Positions 16,693-25,449 of a stretch of 64,000 nucleotides of DNA are shown piece by piece; within the stretch, counting starts at the first letter, position 1; each line of letters starts with the position of its first letter. Both the position numbers and the translations under genes were made by a program. Origin of the DNA: DATLGB01 sp964242305 (GTDB taxonomy: Bacteria; Actinomycetota; Thermoleophilia; Solirubrobacterales; Solirubrobacteraceae); contig CAXTBB010000012.1 of the NCBI GenBank assembly GCA_964242305.1, forward strand, positions 31,728 to 95,727. The letters are read 5' to 3'. The notes under the pieces are model-generated. The model ran no database searches. It saw nothing but the letters and a program-made list of their open reading frames with translations, and was not told where the DNA came from.

Positions 16693-18117
16693 TCACGGCC
16701 TGGCGGCCGCTACGCGTCGTCGGCCATCGTCAGCCGGCGCCAGCGAACGGCTGGGAGCCGGGATCAGGGTGGCGACGAGGGCGCCGACGCCGAGGACGCC
16801 CGCGCCGACCCACAGCGCGGGGGTGACACCGTCGATGAACGCGGCCGGGTTCGCGTAGGAGCCCGCTCCGCTGAAGACGGCCGACAGGATGGCCACGCCG
16901 AGGACGCCGCCGACCTCGCGGATCGCGTTGGTGGCGCCCGACGCCTGGCCGGCCTCCTCCGGCCGCACGGAGCGCAGGACGGCGTTGGCGGCGGGCGCGA
17001 AGACGAGCGCCATGCCGGCGCCGCCCATGACGAAGGCGGGCACGAGCTCGAGGTAGGGCGTGTCCACCTGCACCACCGTGGCGATCCAGGCGATCGCGAT
17101 CGTCTGCAGGGTCAGGCCGGCCACCATCAGCGGCCGCGAGCCGATGCGGTCGCTGAAGATCCCCGCCAGCGGAGCCACGAAGATCGGCATCGCCGTCCAC
17201 GGCAGCGTCCGCAGCCCGGACTCGAGCGCCGAGTAGCCCTGCGCGGTCTGGAAGACCTGGGTCAGGAAGAAGATCGACCCGAACATCCCGAAGAACATGA
17301 TCAGCGAGACGCCGTTGGTGGCCGCGAAGCCGCGCGAGGCGAAGAAGCGCATCGGCAGCATCGGGTGCCGGGCCACGCGCAGCTCGTAGGCCACGAAGGC
17401 GGCCAGGGCGAGCACGCCGACGGCGAGCGCGCCGACGACCTGCAGCGAGGCCCACCCCTGCGGGTTCCCGCGCACGATCCCGAAGGTGACGCCGAGCAGG
17501 CCGAGGGCGCCGAGGGCCAGCCCGCCGAGGTCCAGCTGGGATTCCGTCCCGCCCGCTCCGCGGCTCTCGGCGAGCACCCGCCGGGCGACGGGGAGGAGGG
17601 CGAGGCCGACCGGGACGTTGATCCAGAAGATCCACTGCCAGTTGATGCCTTCGACCACCGCGCCGCCGACCAGCGGGCCGAGCGCGACGCCGAGGCCGCT
17701 GACGCCCGACCAGACGCCGAGCGCGATCCCGCGCTGGTTGACGGGGAACGCCTCGGAGAGCAGCGTGAGGGTGAGCGGAGCGACGATGGCACCGCCGGCG
17801 CCCTGGACGGCCCGGGCGGCGATCAGCGTGCCGGTCGTCGGCGCCAGCGCCGCGAGCGCGGAGGCGCCGGTGAAGACGCCGAGGCCGATCAGGAACATCC
17901 GCCGGCGGCCGAAGCGGTCGCCGAGCGCGGACGCGGGGAGGAGCAGGACAGCGAAGGAGAGCGTGTAGGCGTTGACCGTCCACTCGAGCGCTTCGAGGCC
18001 GGCCCCGAGGTCGACGCGGATCGTCGGGAGGGCGGTGGAGACGACGAGGTTGTCGAGCGTCACCATGAAGAGCGCGACGGACACCACTATCAGCGTCCGG
18101 AGCCGGTCGGTAGTCAT
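16693..18117 (-). CDS. DHA2-family drug/metabolite exporter (MFS)
   Basis: 474 residues with about 14 hydrophobic segments. DHA2 features: FMVTLDNLVVSTALPTI in helix 1, the ALGDRFGRRRMF motif A loop, GAGGAIVAPLTLTLL and the motif C-like GVSGLGVALGPLVGG. It is a proton-driven exporter of unknown substrate. The -10-like CATTAT and two copies of ATGACTCAC set 21 bp apart lie at its promoter, suggesting local repression by an unlinked regulator. It is convergent with ilvN. Confidence 0.9.
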   Translation of the reverse strand: MTTDRLRTLIVVSVALFMVTLDNLVVSTALPTIRVDLGAGLEALEWTVNAYTLSFAVLLLPASALGDRFGRRRMFLIGLGVFTGASALAALAPTTGTLIAARAVQGAGGAIVAPLTLTLLSEAFPVNQRGIALGVWSGVSGLGVALGPLVGGAVVEGINWQWIFWINVPVGLALLPVARRVLAESRGAGGTESQLDLGGLALGALGLLGVTFGIVRGNPQGWASLQVVGALAVGVLALAAFVAYELRVARHPMLPMRFFASRGFAATNGVSLIMFFGMFGSIFFLTQVFQTAQGYSALESGLRTLPWTAMPIFVAPLAGIFSDRIGSRPLMVAGLTLQTIAIAWIATVVQVDTPYLELVPAFVMGGAGMALVFAPAANAVLRSVRPEEAGQASGATNAIREVGGVLGVAILSAVFSGAGSYANPAAFIDGVTPALWVGAGVLGVGALVATLIPAPSRSLAPADDGRRRVAAARP

Positions 18118-18145
18118 GACTCACATAATGACAGTGATGACTCAC
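18116..18145 (-). promoter_or_regulatory. Two direct ATGACTCAC repeats over the exporter promoter
   Basis: ATGACTCAC occurs at 18116-18124 and again at 18137-18145, exactly 21 bp (two helical turns) apart. On the minus strand the -10-like CATTAT lies between them and the exporter start codon overlaps the proximal copy. This is the geometry of an operator bound by two protomers on one DNA face. Confidence 0.5.
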
Positions 18146-18212
18146 AAGCGTGTGTGTGGCTCGTCACACCCTTCCGCCCCAAGCGGGCCGGATCGGTGGC
18201 GGGCGGGTCGCT

Positions 18213-18218
18213 TAAGCT
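18213..18218 (+). promoter_or_regulatory. -10 hexamer TAAGCT, menF
   Basis: TAAGCT is 6 nt before the menF GTG; the intervening bases read GGAGGG and could serve as an SD if the transcript started upstream. The same hexamer is used before the leuA leader peptide. Confidence 0.45.
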
Positions 18219-18224
18219 GGAGGG

Positions 18225-19586
18225 GTGACCGTGCAGACGCGAACGCCGCTCGACGAGGCGCTGCTGCGCCGGCGGGCGGCGCGCGGGGGCCTGGCCGCGA
18301 TCACGGTCCGCCTGCCCGGCAGCGTCGACCCGGCCGCGATCGTGGCCGCGTCGCGCCGTCCCGACGAGCCCTGGTTCCTGTTCGATCGCAACGGCGTCTC
18401 GCTGGCCACGCTCGGCGCCGCCGCCGTCATCGAGGAGCGCGGCGCCGGGCGCTTCACGCGGGCCGCCGAGCGCTGGTGCCACCTGGCCGCCGGCGCGCAC
18501 TGCGATCCTCCCGAGGGTCCGGCCGGCGCCGGCCTGATCGCGGTCGGCGGCTTCGCCTTCGCCGACGACGGTGGGCGCGCGCGGCAGTGGGCCGGCTTCG
18601 CGCCCGGCTCGCTGGTCGTGCCGGAGATCTCGATCGCGCGCGCCGGGGACGACGTCCGGCTGACCGTCGCGGTCGCCCCCGGCGGCGACGTCGACGCGGC
18701 GCTGGCGCGGGTCGACGCGCTGGTCGCGGATCGCGCGCTGCCGCTGCTGGACCCCGCGCCGACCGAGCACGCCCAGGTCGCCTCGGTGATGCCGCCCGAG
18801 CACTTCGAGCACGCCGTCGAGCGCGCCACGGAGCGCATCCGCCGCGGCGACTTCGAGAAGATCGTCCTCGTCCGCGAGGTCGCCGTGCACGCCGCCGCCG
18901 ACCACGACGCGGTCGCGGTGTTCGACGTCCTGCGACAGAACTTCAGCGACTGCTTCGTCTTCTGCGTCGGCCGCGGCGACGCCGCCTTCGTGGCCGCCTC
19001 GCCGGAGCTGCTGGTGCGCCGCGAGGGCGCCCGCGCCCAGACCGTCGCGCTGGCCGGCTCCATCCGCCGCAGCGCCGATCCCGCCGTCGACGACCACCTC
19101 GCCGAGCAGCTGCTGCGCTCGGCCAAGGACCGCGAGGAGCAGTCGATCGTCGCCCGCCGGATCGCAGCCACGCTGCGCCGCCACGCCGTCTGGGTGGCCG
19201 CCGCCGAGGAACCGGTGATCGTCAAGGTGGCCAACATCCAGCACCTGGCCACGCCGATCCGCGCCCAGCTGCGCCGTCCCGTCAGCGCGCTGGAGCTGGC
19301 CGGGCTGCTGCACCCGACGCCCGCCGTCGGCGCCGAGCCGCCCTCTGCGGTCGACGTCATCCCCGCGCTGGAGGGCGTCGACCGCGGCTGGTACGCCGGC
19401 GCCGTCGGCTGGACGGACTCCTCCGAGGACGGCGAGTTCTGCGTTGGCCTGCGCTGCGCCCTGCTGCGCGGCCGCGAGGCGCGCTGCTACGCCGGCGTCG
19501 GCGTCGTCCGCGACTCCGATCCCGCCGCCGAACTCGCCGAGACGGAGATCAAGCTCGGCGCCCTGCTTCCGGTGCTGGCGCTATGA
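18225..19586 (+). CDS. menF: Isochorismate synthase
   Basis: 453 residues of the chorismate-binding family. The enzyme converts chorismate to isochorismate, the first committed step to menaquinone. Seen: IRRGDFEKIVLVREV, the AGSIRRS loop, the LLRSAKDREEQ segment with the Mg-binding acid residues, and HPTPAVG near the C-terminus. The N-terminal ~150 residues are the variable half of the fold. An entC role in a siderophore pathway is less likely because menD, H, C, B and E lie nearby. The stop overlaps the next start (ATGA). Confidence 0.9.
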   Translation: MTVQTRTPLDEALLRRRAARGGLAAITVRLPGSVDPAAIVAASRRPDEPWFLFDRNGVSLATLGAAAVIEERGAGRFTRAAERWCHLAAGAHCDPPEGPAGAGLIAVGGFAFADDGGRARQWAGFAPGSLVVPEISIARAGDDVRLTVAVAPGGDVDAALARVDALVADRALPLLDPAPTEHAQVASVMPPEHFEHAVERATERIRRGDFEKIVLVREVAVHAAADHDAVAVFDVLRQNFSDCFVFCVGRGDAAFVAASPELLVRREGARAQTVALAGSIRRSADPAVDDHLAEQLLRSAKDREEQSIVARRIAATLRRHAVWVAAAEEPVIVKVANIQHLATPIRAQLRRPVSALELAGLLHPTPAVGAEPPSAVDVIPALEGVDRGWYAGAVGWTDSSEDGEFCVGLRCALLRGREARCYAGVGVVRDSDPAAELAETEIKLGALLPVLAL

Positions 19587-19855
19587 GCACCGACGATCCC
19601 GGCGATCAGATCGGCTACCTGGTGCTGGCCAAGGGGACGCCCGTGGTCACGACGGACGGCGTCACCCTTGGCACCGTCGCGGAGGTCAAGGACAACGCGC
19701 GCGAGCACATCTTCGACGGGATCGTCGTGCGGACGGACGACGGCAAGGTGTTCGTGGACGCTCCGGAGGTGGCGCGCATCTACGAGCGCCGCGTCGAGCT
19801 GACCGTCGACTCCTCGTTCGTCTTCCCGCCGCACGGCGGGTTGTTCGGCCGCTAG
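19583..19855 (+). CDS. PRC-barrel-like small protein
   Basis: 90 residues, translationally coupled to menF. It contains two beta-rich halves (YLVLAKGTPVVTTDGVTLGTVAEV and FDGIVVRTDDGKVFVDAPEVARIYERRVELTV) like PRC-barrel/DUF2171 proteins, which fold as small barrels and often occur as stress-related or RNA/membrane adaptors. No catalytic residues are evident. Why it follows menF is unclear. The stop overlaps the convergent egtD stop by 4 bp. Confidence 0.7.
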   Translation: MSTDDPGDQIGYLVLAKGTPVVTTDGVTLGTVAEVKDNAREHIFDGIVVRTDDGKVFVDAPEVARIYERRVELTVDSSFVFPPHGGLFGR

Positions 19856-20772
19856 GCCGGCCGCGCCAGCGCCAGGGTGAAGCGCTCGCCGGCGTCGACG
19901 TGGAAGGCGTCGACGGCGAGGCCGGCGGCGGCGAAGTCCGCCTCCAACCGCTCGCGGGTGAACTTGGTCGAGATCTCCGTGCGCAGCTCCTCCCCGCGCT
20001 CGAAGGCCACGTCGAGGTCGAGCGCAGCGACGCGGACGGTGTGCGCGCGGCGGGCGCGCAGGCGCATCTCGATCCATTCGTTGGCGGGGTCGAAGAAGGC
20101 GACGTGCTCGAACAGCGCCGTGTCGAAGTCGGCGCCCAGCTCGCGGTTGACGACGTCGAGCAGGTTCAGGCTGAAGGCGGCGGTGACGCCGGCCGCGTCG
20201 TCGTAGGCGGCCTCCATCACGTCCACGTCCGTGATCAGCTGCGCGCCCAGGAGCAGGCGGTCGCCGGGGCCGAGCGCGGTGGCCAGGTCGCGCAGGAACG
20301 CGCGGCGGGCGCCGGGGAGGAAGTTGCCGATCGTCCCGCCCAGGAAGGCGAGCAGGCGGCGGGTGGGCGGGGCGGGTGGCGGCACTCGATCGAGGTCGGT
20401 GGTGAAGTCCCCCGTCACGGGGACGACCTCGAGACCCGGGTACTCGGCAGCGAGCGCCTCGTCCAACGCCGTCGGGGAGACGTCGAAGGGGACGAAGCGA
20501 GCGATGCGCCCGACGTCGAGCAGCACGCGCGTCTTCGCGGCGCTGCCGGCGCCCAGCTCGACCAGCTCGACGGCGTCGCCGACGATCGCGTCCGCGTGCT
20601 CGACCAGCAGCGCCCGCTCCGTGCGCGTCGGGTAGTACTCGGGCAGCGCCGTGATCTGCTCGAACAGCTCCGAACCGCGCTCGTCGTAGAGGTGCTTGGG
20701 CGGCAGCTCCTTGAACGGCCGCGTGAGGCCGTCGAGGACGTCGTCGGCCAGGCTGCTGGCTACGCGTTCCAC
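19852..20772 (-). CDS. egtD: L-histidine N(alpha)-methyltransferase
   Basis: 306 residues. EgtD trimethylates histidine to hercynine, the first step of ergothioneine synthesis. Family landmarks: PPKHLYDERGSELFEQITALPEYYPTRTER, the SAM site VELGAGSAAKT, FVPFDVSP, LLAFLGGTIGNF, and the C-terminal EISTKFTRERLEADFAAAGL. GTG 20772 gives a 13-bp overlap with the end of egtB. It is somewhat shorter than mycobacterial EgtD but has all core blocks. Confidence 0.94.
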   Translation of the reverse strand: MERVASSLADDVLDGLTRPFKELPPKHLYDERGSELFEQITALPEYYPTRTERALLVEHADAIVGDAVELVELGAGSAAKTRVLLDVGRIARFVPFDVSPTALDEALAAEYPGLEVVPVTGDFTTDLDRVPPPAPPTRRLLAFLGGTIGNFLPGARRAFLRDLATALGPGDRLLLGAQLITDVDVMEAAYDDAAGVTAAFSLNLLDVVNRELGADFDTALFEHVAFFDPANEWIEMRLRARRAHTVRVAALDLDVAFERGEELRTEISTKFTRERLEADFAAAGLAVDAFHVDAGERFTLALARPA

Positions 20773-21818
20773 GCCAGCCGCACCCCGCTGAAGATCTGGC
20801 GCCGCTCCGGGAGGTCCCAGTTGCGGAAGCTGGGGGAGACCTCCGTGCTCGCCCACGAGCCGCCGCGCAGCACGCGGTAGCCCTGGTCGAAGAAGACCTC
20901 CGAGTACTCGCGATAGGGGTGGGCGACGAAGCCCTCGTAGCCGCTGAACTCCGATGCGGTCCACTCCCACACACACCCGGTCTGCTCCAGCTGGCCCGAG
21001 GTCGCGGCCTTCTCCCACTCCTGCTCCGTCGGCAGGCGCGCGTCGTGCGCGCGGGCGAAGGCGGCGGCCTCGAACCAGCTGAGGTGGACCACCGGGGCAC
21101 CGGGGTCCGCGTCGCCGGTCCAGCCCTGAGGGTGCGTGATGTCGTACTCCTCCTTCCAGGCCCAACCCTCGGCCGACCACCACTCGCGCCGCTCGTAGCC
21201 GCCGCCCTCGCAGAAGTGCAGGTAGGTGGCGTTGGTGATCGGGAACCGGCCGATGCGGAAGCCGCGGACGTCGGTCTGGTGGCGCGGGCGCTCGTTGTCG
21301 TAGGCGAAGCCGTGCCCGTTGGCGCCGATCAGGGTCGGCCCGCTCGGGACGGTCACCGTCTCGAGCCCGGTGCGGTCGCCGCACGACGTGCACGGCTCGC
21401 CCGCGAAGCCGGCCATCACCATCGCCTGCAGCATCGTCTCGTTGTGCTGCTGCTCGTGGCGGACGACGAGGTCGAGGATGTCGCCGGCGCACTGGCTTCG
21501 CGCAACGACTTCCAGCGCGCGCTCGCGCACGTCGGCCAGGTACCGGTGCGCCTCGGCAGCGTCCAGCAGGGGGATGTCGCCACGCACCTCGCGCGGGGTC
21601 TCGAAGGCGTCGTAGAGCTCCATTGTCTCCGGCCGCAGCAGGTCCAGACCACCGTGGCGGTGGCACAACCACAGGTCCTCGAAGGCGGCGATGTGCCCCA
21701 GGTCCCAGACCAGCGGGCTGAGGATGGGGTCGGTGACACGCTCGAGGTCGTCGGCGCTCAGGTGCGCGACCAGGGCGAGCGTGCGGTCGCGGGTCTCGTG
21801 CAGAGCGGCATCGGTCAC
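20760..21818 (-). CDS. egtB: Ergothioneine sulfoxide synthase, compact form
   Basis: 352 residues from a GTG. The N-terminal DinB_2 domain carries the iron-binding histidines H42 (WDLGHIAAFE), H121 and H125 (HEQQHNE); the C-terminal half is an FGE-sulfatase-type fold ending in RVLRGGSWAS...SFRNWDLPERRQIFSGVRLAWN. The enzyme joins hercynine and a thiol donor with O2. Relative to the ~430-residue mycobacterial protein, the loop between EWEKAAT and WEWTASEF is missing some 60 residues. No egtA, egtC or egtE lies nearby. It is 33 bp downstream of menD on the same strand. Confidence 0.92.
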   Translation of the reverse strand: MTDAALHETRDRTLALVAHLSADDLERVTDPILSPLVWDLGHIAAFEDLWLCHRHGGLDLLRPETMELYDAFETPREVRGDIPLLDAAEAHRYLADVRERALEVVARSQCAGDILDLVVRHEQQHNETMLQAMVMAGFAGEPCTSCGDRTGLETVTVPSGPTLIGANGHGFAYDNERPRHQTDVRGFRIGRFPITNATYLHFCEGGGYERREWWSAEGWAWKEEYDITHPQGWTGDADPGAPVVHLSWFEAAAFARAHDARLPTEQEWEKAATSGQLEQTGCVWEWTASEFSGYEGFVAHPYREYSEVFFDQGYRVLRGGSWASTEVSPSFRNWDLPERRQIFSGVRLAWNA

Positions 21819-21851
21819 GTGCGCGTCAAGTCTCCCCGAAAATTCAGACCG

Positions 21852-23513
21852 TTACGCGCGCTCGATCGCCCGTGCCACCGCCGCCCAGGCCTGGCGGTGC
21901 AGCCGCACGTTCTCCGCGCGGTTCGTGCGCACCTCGATGATGGCGCGGCCGCGCTCGGCCAGTGCGGCGTCGAACGCCTCCGGCGTGTTGACGTGGACGT
22001 GGGTGAAGCCGACCAGCGCGGCCAGCGCGGCGAAGTCGGTGCCGTGCGGGGTGGCGATGAGGTCCTCGAACCCGGCCTGGCCGGCCACCGGCAGGAAGGA
22101 GAAGATGCCGCCGCCGTCGTTGTTGATGAGCACGATGGTGAGCTCGTCGGGGAGGCGGCGGGCGCCGAGCAGGCCGCCGACGTCGTGCAGCAGCGCGACG
22201 TCGCCCGTGAGCAGGACGGTCCGTCCGCGGGTGAGCGCGGCGGCGCCGAGCGCGGTCGACACGGTCCCGTCGATGCCATTGGCGCCGCGGTTGGCCAGCA
22301 CCCGGGCGCCGGTGACCGCGAACGTCTCCAGGTCGCGGACGGGCATCGAGGAGGCGACGAAGAGCGTGTCCTGGGCGCCGAGGACGGAGGCCGTGCGCAC
22401 GGCGACGGCGGGCTCGCTCAGACCCTGGGCGGCGACGCTGCCGAGCGCCTGGCGGGCGAGGAGGTCCGCCTGGCGCCAGCCGTCCAGCCAGCGGCCGTCG
22501 AGCGGCTCGGCCCGCAGCGCCTCGGGACCGGCGGGGTGGATCTCCCACACGCTCGCGTCGGGATCCTGCCAGGCGCCGGCCGGATCGAGCGCGATCTGGC
22601 GGACGCCGGGAAGGTCGGCGAGCCAGGCGCGCAGCGGCTTGGAGGTGGGGAGGTCACCGACGCGGACCACGAGGTCGGGCGCGAAGCCCAGGCCCCACTT
22701 GGGGACCCGCAGCAGGGCGTCGTAGTGGGCGACGGCGCTCTCGCCGCGGCGGGCGCCGCTGAGCGGGTCGGCGAGCAGCGGCCAGCGGTGCTGCGCGGCG
22801 AAGGCGGCGACCGCGTTGCCGTCCGGGTGGGTGGGAGCGAATCCCGCGACGAGCACCGGAAAGCGGCCGTGCAGCTGCAGGTCGGGGACGCTGGGGGCGG
22901 GCGGGTACTGCTCCGTCCAGGCCCGGCCGTCCTTGCGTCCCCCGCCGCCGGGCTCGCCGCGCGGGAGGTCCTCGTCGAGCACGAGCGGCTCGCGCAGCGA
23001 CCAGTTGAGGTGCACCGGGCCGGGCCGCCCGCTGGTGGCCGTCCACACGGCCCGGCAGGCCAGGCGGCGCAGGAAGCGCATCCGCTCCTCCGTGGCCGGC
23101 GCCTCGTCGACCTCCAGGTACCACTTCGCCGCACGCCCGTAGAGCTTGACCTGATCGATGGTCTGCCCGGCGCCGACGTCGCGCAGCTCGGGCGGGCGGT
23201 CGGCGGTGAGGACGATCAGCGGGACGCGTGCCTCGAAGGCCTCGATCACGGCGGGCGCGTAGTTGGCCGCGGCGGTGCCGGACGTGCAGGCGAGCACCGC
23301 CGGGCGCCCAGCCGCCTTCGCCGCGCCGAGCGCGTAGAAGCCGCCGCTGCGCTCGTCGATGTGGCTGGAGACGGTCAGCCGCTCCTCGCGGGCCAGGCTG
23401 AGCACGAGCGGCGTCGAGCGGGAGCCGGGCGACGTGCACGCGTGCGTGACCCCGCAGCGCGCCAGCTCGTCCACGAACGCGCGAAGGCCGAGGTAGGTGT
23501 CCGTCGCACTCAT
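21852..23513 (-). CDS. menD: SEPHCHC synthase (menaquinone pathway)
   Basis: 553 residues. This ThDP enzyme adds the succinyl unit from 2-oxoglutarate to isochorismate. Seen: HACTSPGSRSTPLVL, the ThDP glutamate in HIDERSGGFYALGAAKA, LTADRPPELRDVGAGQTIDQ, NRGANGIDG and the GDVALLHDVGGLL...INNDGGGIF cofactor motif. All are MenD-specific. It heads the minus-strand run menD-egtB-egtD and faces menH across a 113-bp gap filled with tandem repeats. Confidence 0.95.
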   Translation of the reverse strand: MSATDTYLGLRAFVDELARCGVTHACTSPGSRSTPLVLSLAREERLTVSSHIDERSGGFYALGAAKAAGRPAVLACTSGTAAANYAPAVIEAFEARVPLIVLTADRPPELRDVGAGQTIDQVKLYGRAAKWYLEVDEAPATEERMRFLRRLACRAVWTATSGRPGPVHLNWSLREPLVLDEDLPRGEPGGGGRKDGRAWTEQYPPAPSVPDLQLHGRFPVLVAGFAPTHPDGNAVAAFAAQHRWPLLADPLSGARRGESAVAHYDALLRVPKWGLGFAPDLVVRVGDLPTSKPLRAWLADLPGVRQIALDPAGAWQDPDASVWEIHPAGPEALRAEPLDGRWLDGWRQADLLARQALGSVAAQGLSEPAVAVRTASVLGAQDTLFVASSMPVRDLETFAVTGARVLANRGANGIDGTVSTALGAAALTRGRTVLLTGDVALLHDVGGLLGARRLPDELTIVLINNDGGGIFSFLPVAGQAGFEDLIATPHGTDFAALAALVGFTHVHVNTPEAFDAALAERGRAIIEVRTNRAENVRLHRQAWAAVARAIERA

Positions 23514-23540
23514 CGCGCGGCCGCCGGCGGTCGGCGGGGC

Positions 23541-23627
23541 CTGGCAACGCCGCCTATGGCGGCCGGCGGCCGGTCGCGGCTGGCAACGCCGCCCATGGCG
23601 GCCGGCGGCCGGTCGCGGCTGGCAAGG
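23541..23627. repeat. 39-bp tandem repeat between menD and menH
   Basis: A 39-bp unit beginning CTGGCAACGCCGCC starts at 23541 and again at 23580, with one base difference; a third copy begins at 23619 but breaks after about eight bases, and a degenerate piece precedes the first. Each unit contains the dyad GCCGCC-Y-ATGGCGGC. The array fills most of the divergent promoter region. Confidence 0.75.
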
Positions 23628-24328
23628 TGTGCGGGGTGCGCGATCTCGTCCTCTTGCATGGCTTCACGCAGACGGGCCGGTCGTGGGCGCCCGTCATCGC
23701 GCAGGTCCAGGGACGCTACCGCTGCTTCGCACCCGACCTCCCGGGGCACGGGGACGCGTCGCACCGCCGCCCGGCCACCTTCGACGCCGTCGCCGCCTAC
23801 CTCGCCGCCCTCGACCACCAGCGCTTCACCCTGTGCGGCTACTCGATGGGCGGCCGGCTCGCGCTCGACTTCGCGGTCCGCCATCCCGCGCGGGTGGAGC
23901 GGCTGATCCTGATCGGCGCCTCGCCCGGCATCGCCGACGCCGCCGAGCGCGAGCAGCGCCGCGCCGCCGACCTCGCGCTCGCCGACCGCATCGAGGCCAT
24001 CGGCCTGGAGGCGTTCGTGGACGAGTGGGCCGCGCAGCCGCTGTTCGCGTCCCAGCCGCGCGGCGTCGCCGAGCTCGCCCGCGCCGACCGGCTGCGCAAC
24101 ACGGCGCCCGGGCTGGCGGCGTCGCTGCGCGGGATGGGAACCGGCGTGATGACGCCGCTGTGGGACCGGCTCCCGGAGGCGACGTGGGTCGCGGGCGAGT
24201 TCGACGCCAAGTTCCGCGCCGTCGCCGAGAAGACGTCCCCACCCACCCCTCCCGTCGTCATTCCCGGCGCCGGCCACGCCGCGCACCTGGAGCAGCCGCA
24301 CGCGGTCGCCCGCCTCCTAGCTTCTTAG
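23627..24328 (+). CDS. menH: SHCHC synthase, alpha/beta hydrolase
   Basis: 233 residues. An alpha/beta-hydrolase with LLHGFTQTGRSW (oxyanion region), nucleophile Ser in CGYSMGGRLALDFA and a late catalytic His in PGAGHAAHLEQP. MenH releases pyruvate from SEPHCHC to form SHCHC. Identity as MenH rests on the short length, the GYSMGGR motif typical of MenH, and its position between menD and menC. GTG 23636 is an alternative start. It ends 2 bp before serC. Confidence 0.85.
   Translation: MCGVRDLVLLHGFTQTGRSWAPVIAQVQGRYRCFAPDLPGHGDASHRRPATFDAVAAYLAALDHQRFTLCGYSMGGRLALDFAVRHPARVERLILIGASPGIADAAEREQRRAADLALADRIEAIGLEAFVDEWAAQPLFASQPRGVAELARADRLRNTAPGLAASLRGMGTGVMTPLWDRLPEATWVAGEFDAKFRAVAEKTSPPTPPVVIPGAGHAAHLEQPHAVARLLAS
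24318..24323 (+). promoter_or_regulatory. -10 hexamer TAGCTT, serC
   Basis: TAGCTT overlaps the end of menH and lies 7 nt before the serC GTG, so serC may have its own leaderless transcript. Confidence 0.45.
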
Positions 24329-24330
24329 GC

Positions 24331-25449
24331 GTGGCCCAGACCGATTCCGCCGTTCTCGAGATCCCCGCCGACCTCAAGCCGCGCGACGGGCGCTTCGGCG
24401 CCGGCCCGTCCAAGGTGCGCCCGGAGCAGCTCGCGCACCTGGCCGAGCAGACCGCGCTGATGGGGACGTCGCACCGGCAGAAGCCGGTCAAGGGCCTCGT
24501 CGCCCGTGTGCAGGACGGCATCGCGCAGCTGTTCGGCGTGCCGGACGGCTACGAGGTCGCGCTCGGCAACGGCGGCACCACGTGCTTCTGGGACGCCGCC
24601 ACCTTCGGCCTCGTCCGCGAGCGCGCGCAGCACCTGACCTTCGGGGAGTTCAGCGGCAAGTTCGCGTCCGTGACCAAGGGCGCGCCGTTCCTGGCCGACC
24701 CGGTGGTCAGCGACGCCGCGCCCGGCACCGCTCCCGCGATCGAGCCGGCCGACGGCGTCGACGTCATCACCTGGGCCCACAACGAGACCTCCACGGGCGT
24801 GATGCTGCCCGTCTCCCGGCCGGACACCGACGCGCTCGTCCTCATCGACGCCACTTCGGGCGCGGGCGGCCTGCCCGTCGACGTCGCGGACGCCGACGCC
24901 TACTACTTCGCGCCGCAGAAGTGCTTCGCCTCTGACGGCGGGCTGTGGCTGGCGCTGCTGTCGCCCGCCGCCCAAGAGCGCATCGCCGAGCTCGACGCCT
25001 CCGACCGCTGGATCCCGCCCTTCCTCTCGCTCCAGACCGCGGTCGAGAACTCGCGCTTGCACCAGACCTACAACACCCCCGCGCTGGCGACCCTGCTCCT
25101 GCTGGCCGATCAGCTCGACTGGATGAACTCGAGCGGCGGCCTGGACTGGACGGTCGGCCGCACCACCGAGGCCTCGACCGCGCTCTACGAATGGGCGGAG
25201 GCGTCGGACGTCGCCACCCCGTTCGTGGCCCCCGAGCACCGCTCGCTGGTCATCGGCACGATCGATTTCGACGACGCGATCGACGCGGCCGCCATCGCCA
25301 AGACCCTGCGCGCCAACGGGATCGTCGACACCGAGCCCTACCGCAAGCTCGGCCGCAACCAGCTGCGGGTCGCCATGTTCCCGGCGATCGACCCGGACGA
25401 CGTCCGCGCCCTCACCGCCTGCATCGACTACGTCATCGATCAAACTTAA
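24331..25449 (+). CDS. serC: Phosphoserine aminotransferase
   Basis: 372 residues of the actinobacterial SerC type. It transaminates 3-phosphohydroxypyruvate with glutamate in serine synthesis. Seen: RFGAGPSKVRPEQL, MGTSHRQKPVK, ALGNGGTTCFWDAA, WAHNETSTGV, and the PLP lysine in FAPQKCFASDGG. The C-terminus (LGRNQLRVAMFPAIDP) is typical. The companion serA lies 13 kb downstream. Its stop codon is embedded in the left arm of a 60-bp palindrome. Confidence 0.94.
   Translation: MAQTDSAVLEIPADLKPRDGRFGAGPSKVRPEQLAHLAEQTALMGTSHRQKPVKGLVARVQDGIAQLFGVPDGYEVALGNGGTTCFWDAATFGLVRERAQHLTFGEFSGKFASVTKGAPFLADPVVSDAAPGTAPAIEPADGVDVITWAHNETSTGVMLPVSRPDTDALVLIDATSGAGGLPVDVADADAYYFAPQKCFASDGGLWLALLSPAAQERIAELDASDRWIPPFLSLQTAVENSRLHQTYNTPALATLLLLADQLDWMNSSGGLDWTVGRTTEASTALYEWAEASDVATPFVAPEHRSLVIGTIDFDDAIDAAAIAKTLRANGIVDTEPYRKLGRNQLRVAMFPAIDPDDVRALTACIDYVIDQT

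Noticed and set aside
16624..18228. 534-codon plus-strand frame opposite the DHA2 exporter
   Set aside because: It is Arg/Glu/Asp/Gly-biased low-complexity sequence, while the minus strand shows regular membrane helices and MFS motifs.
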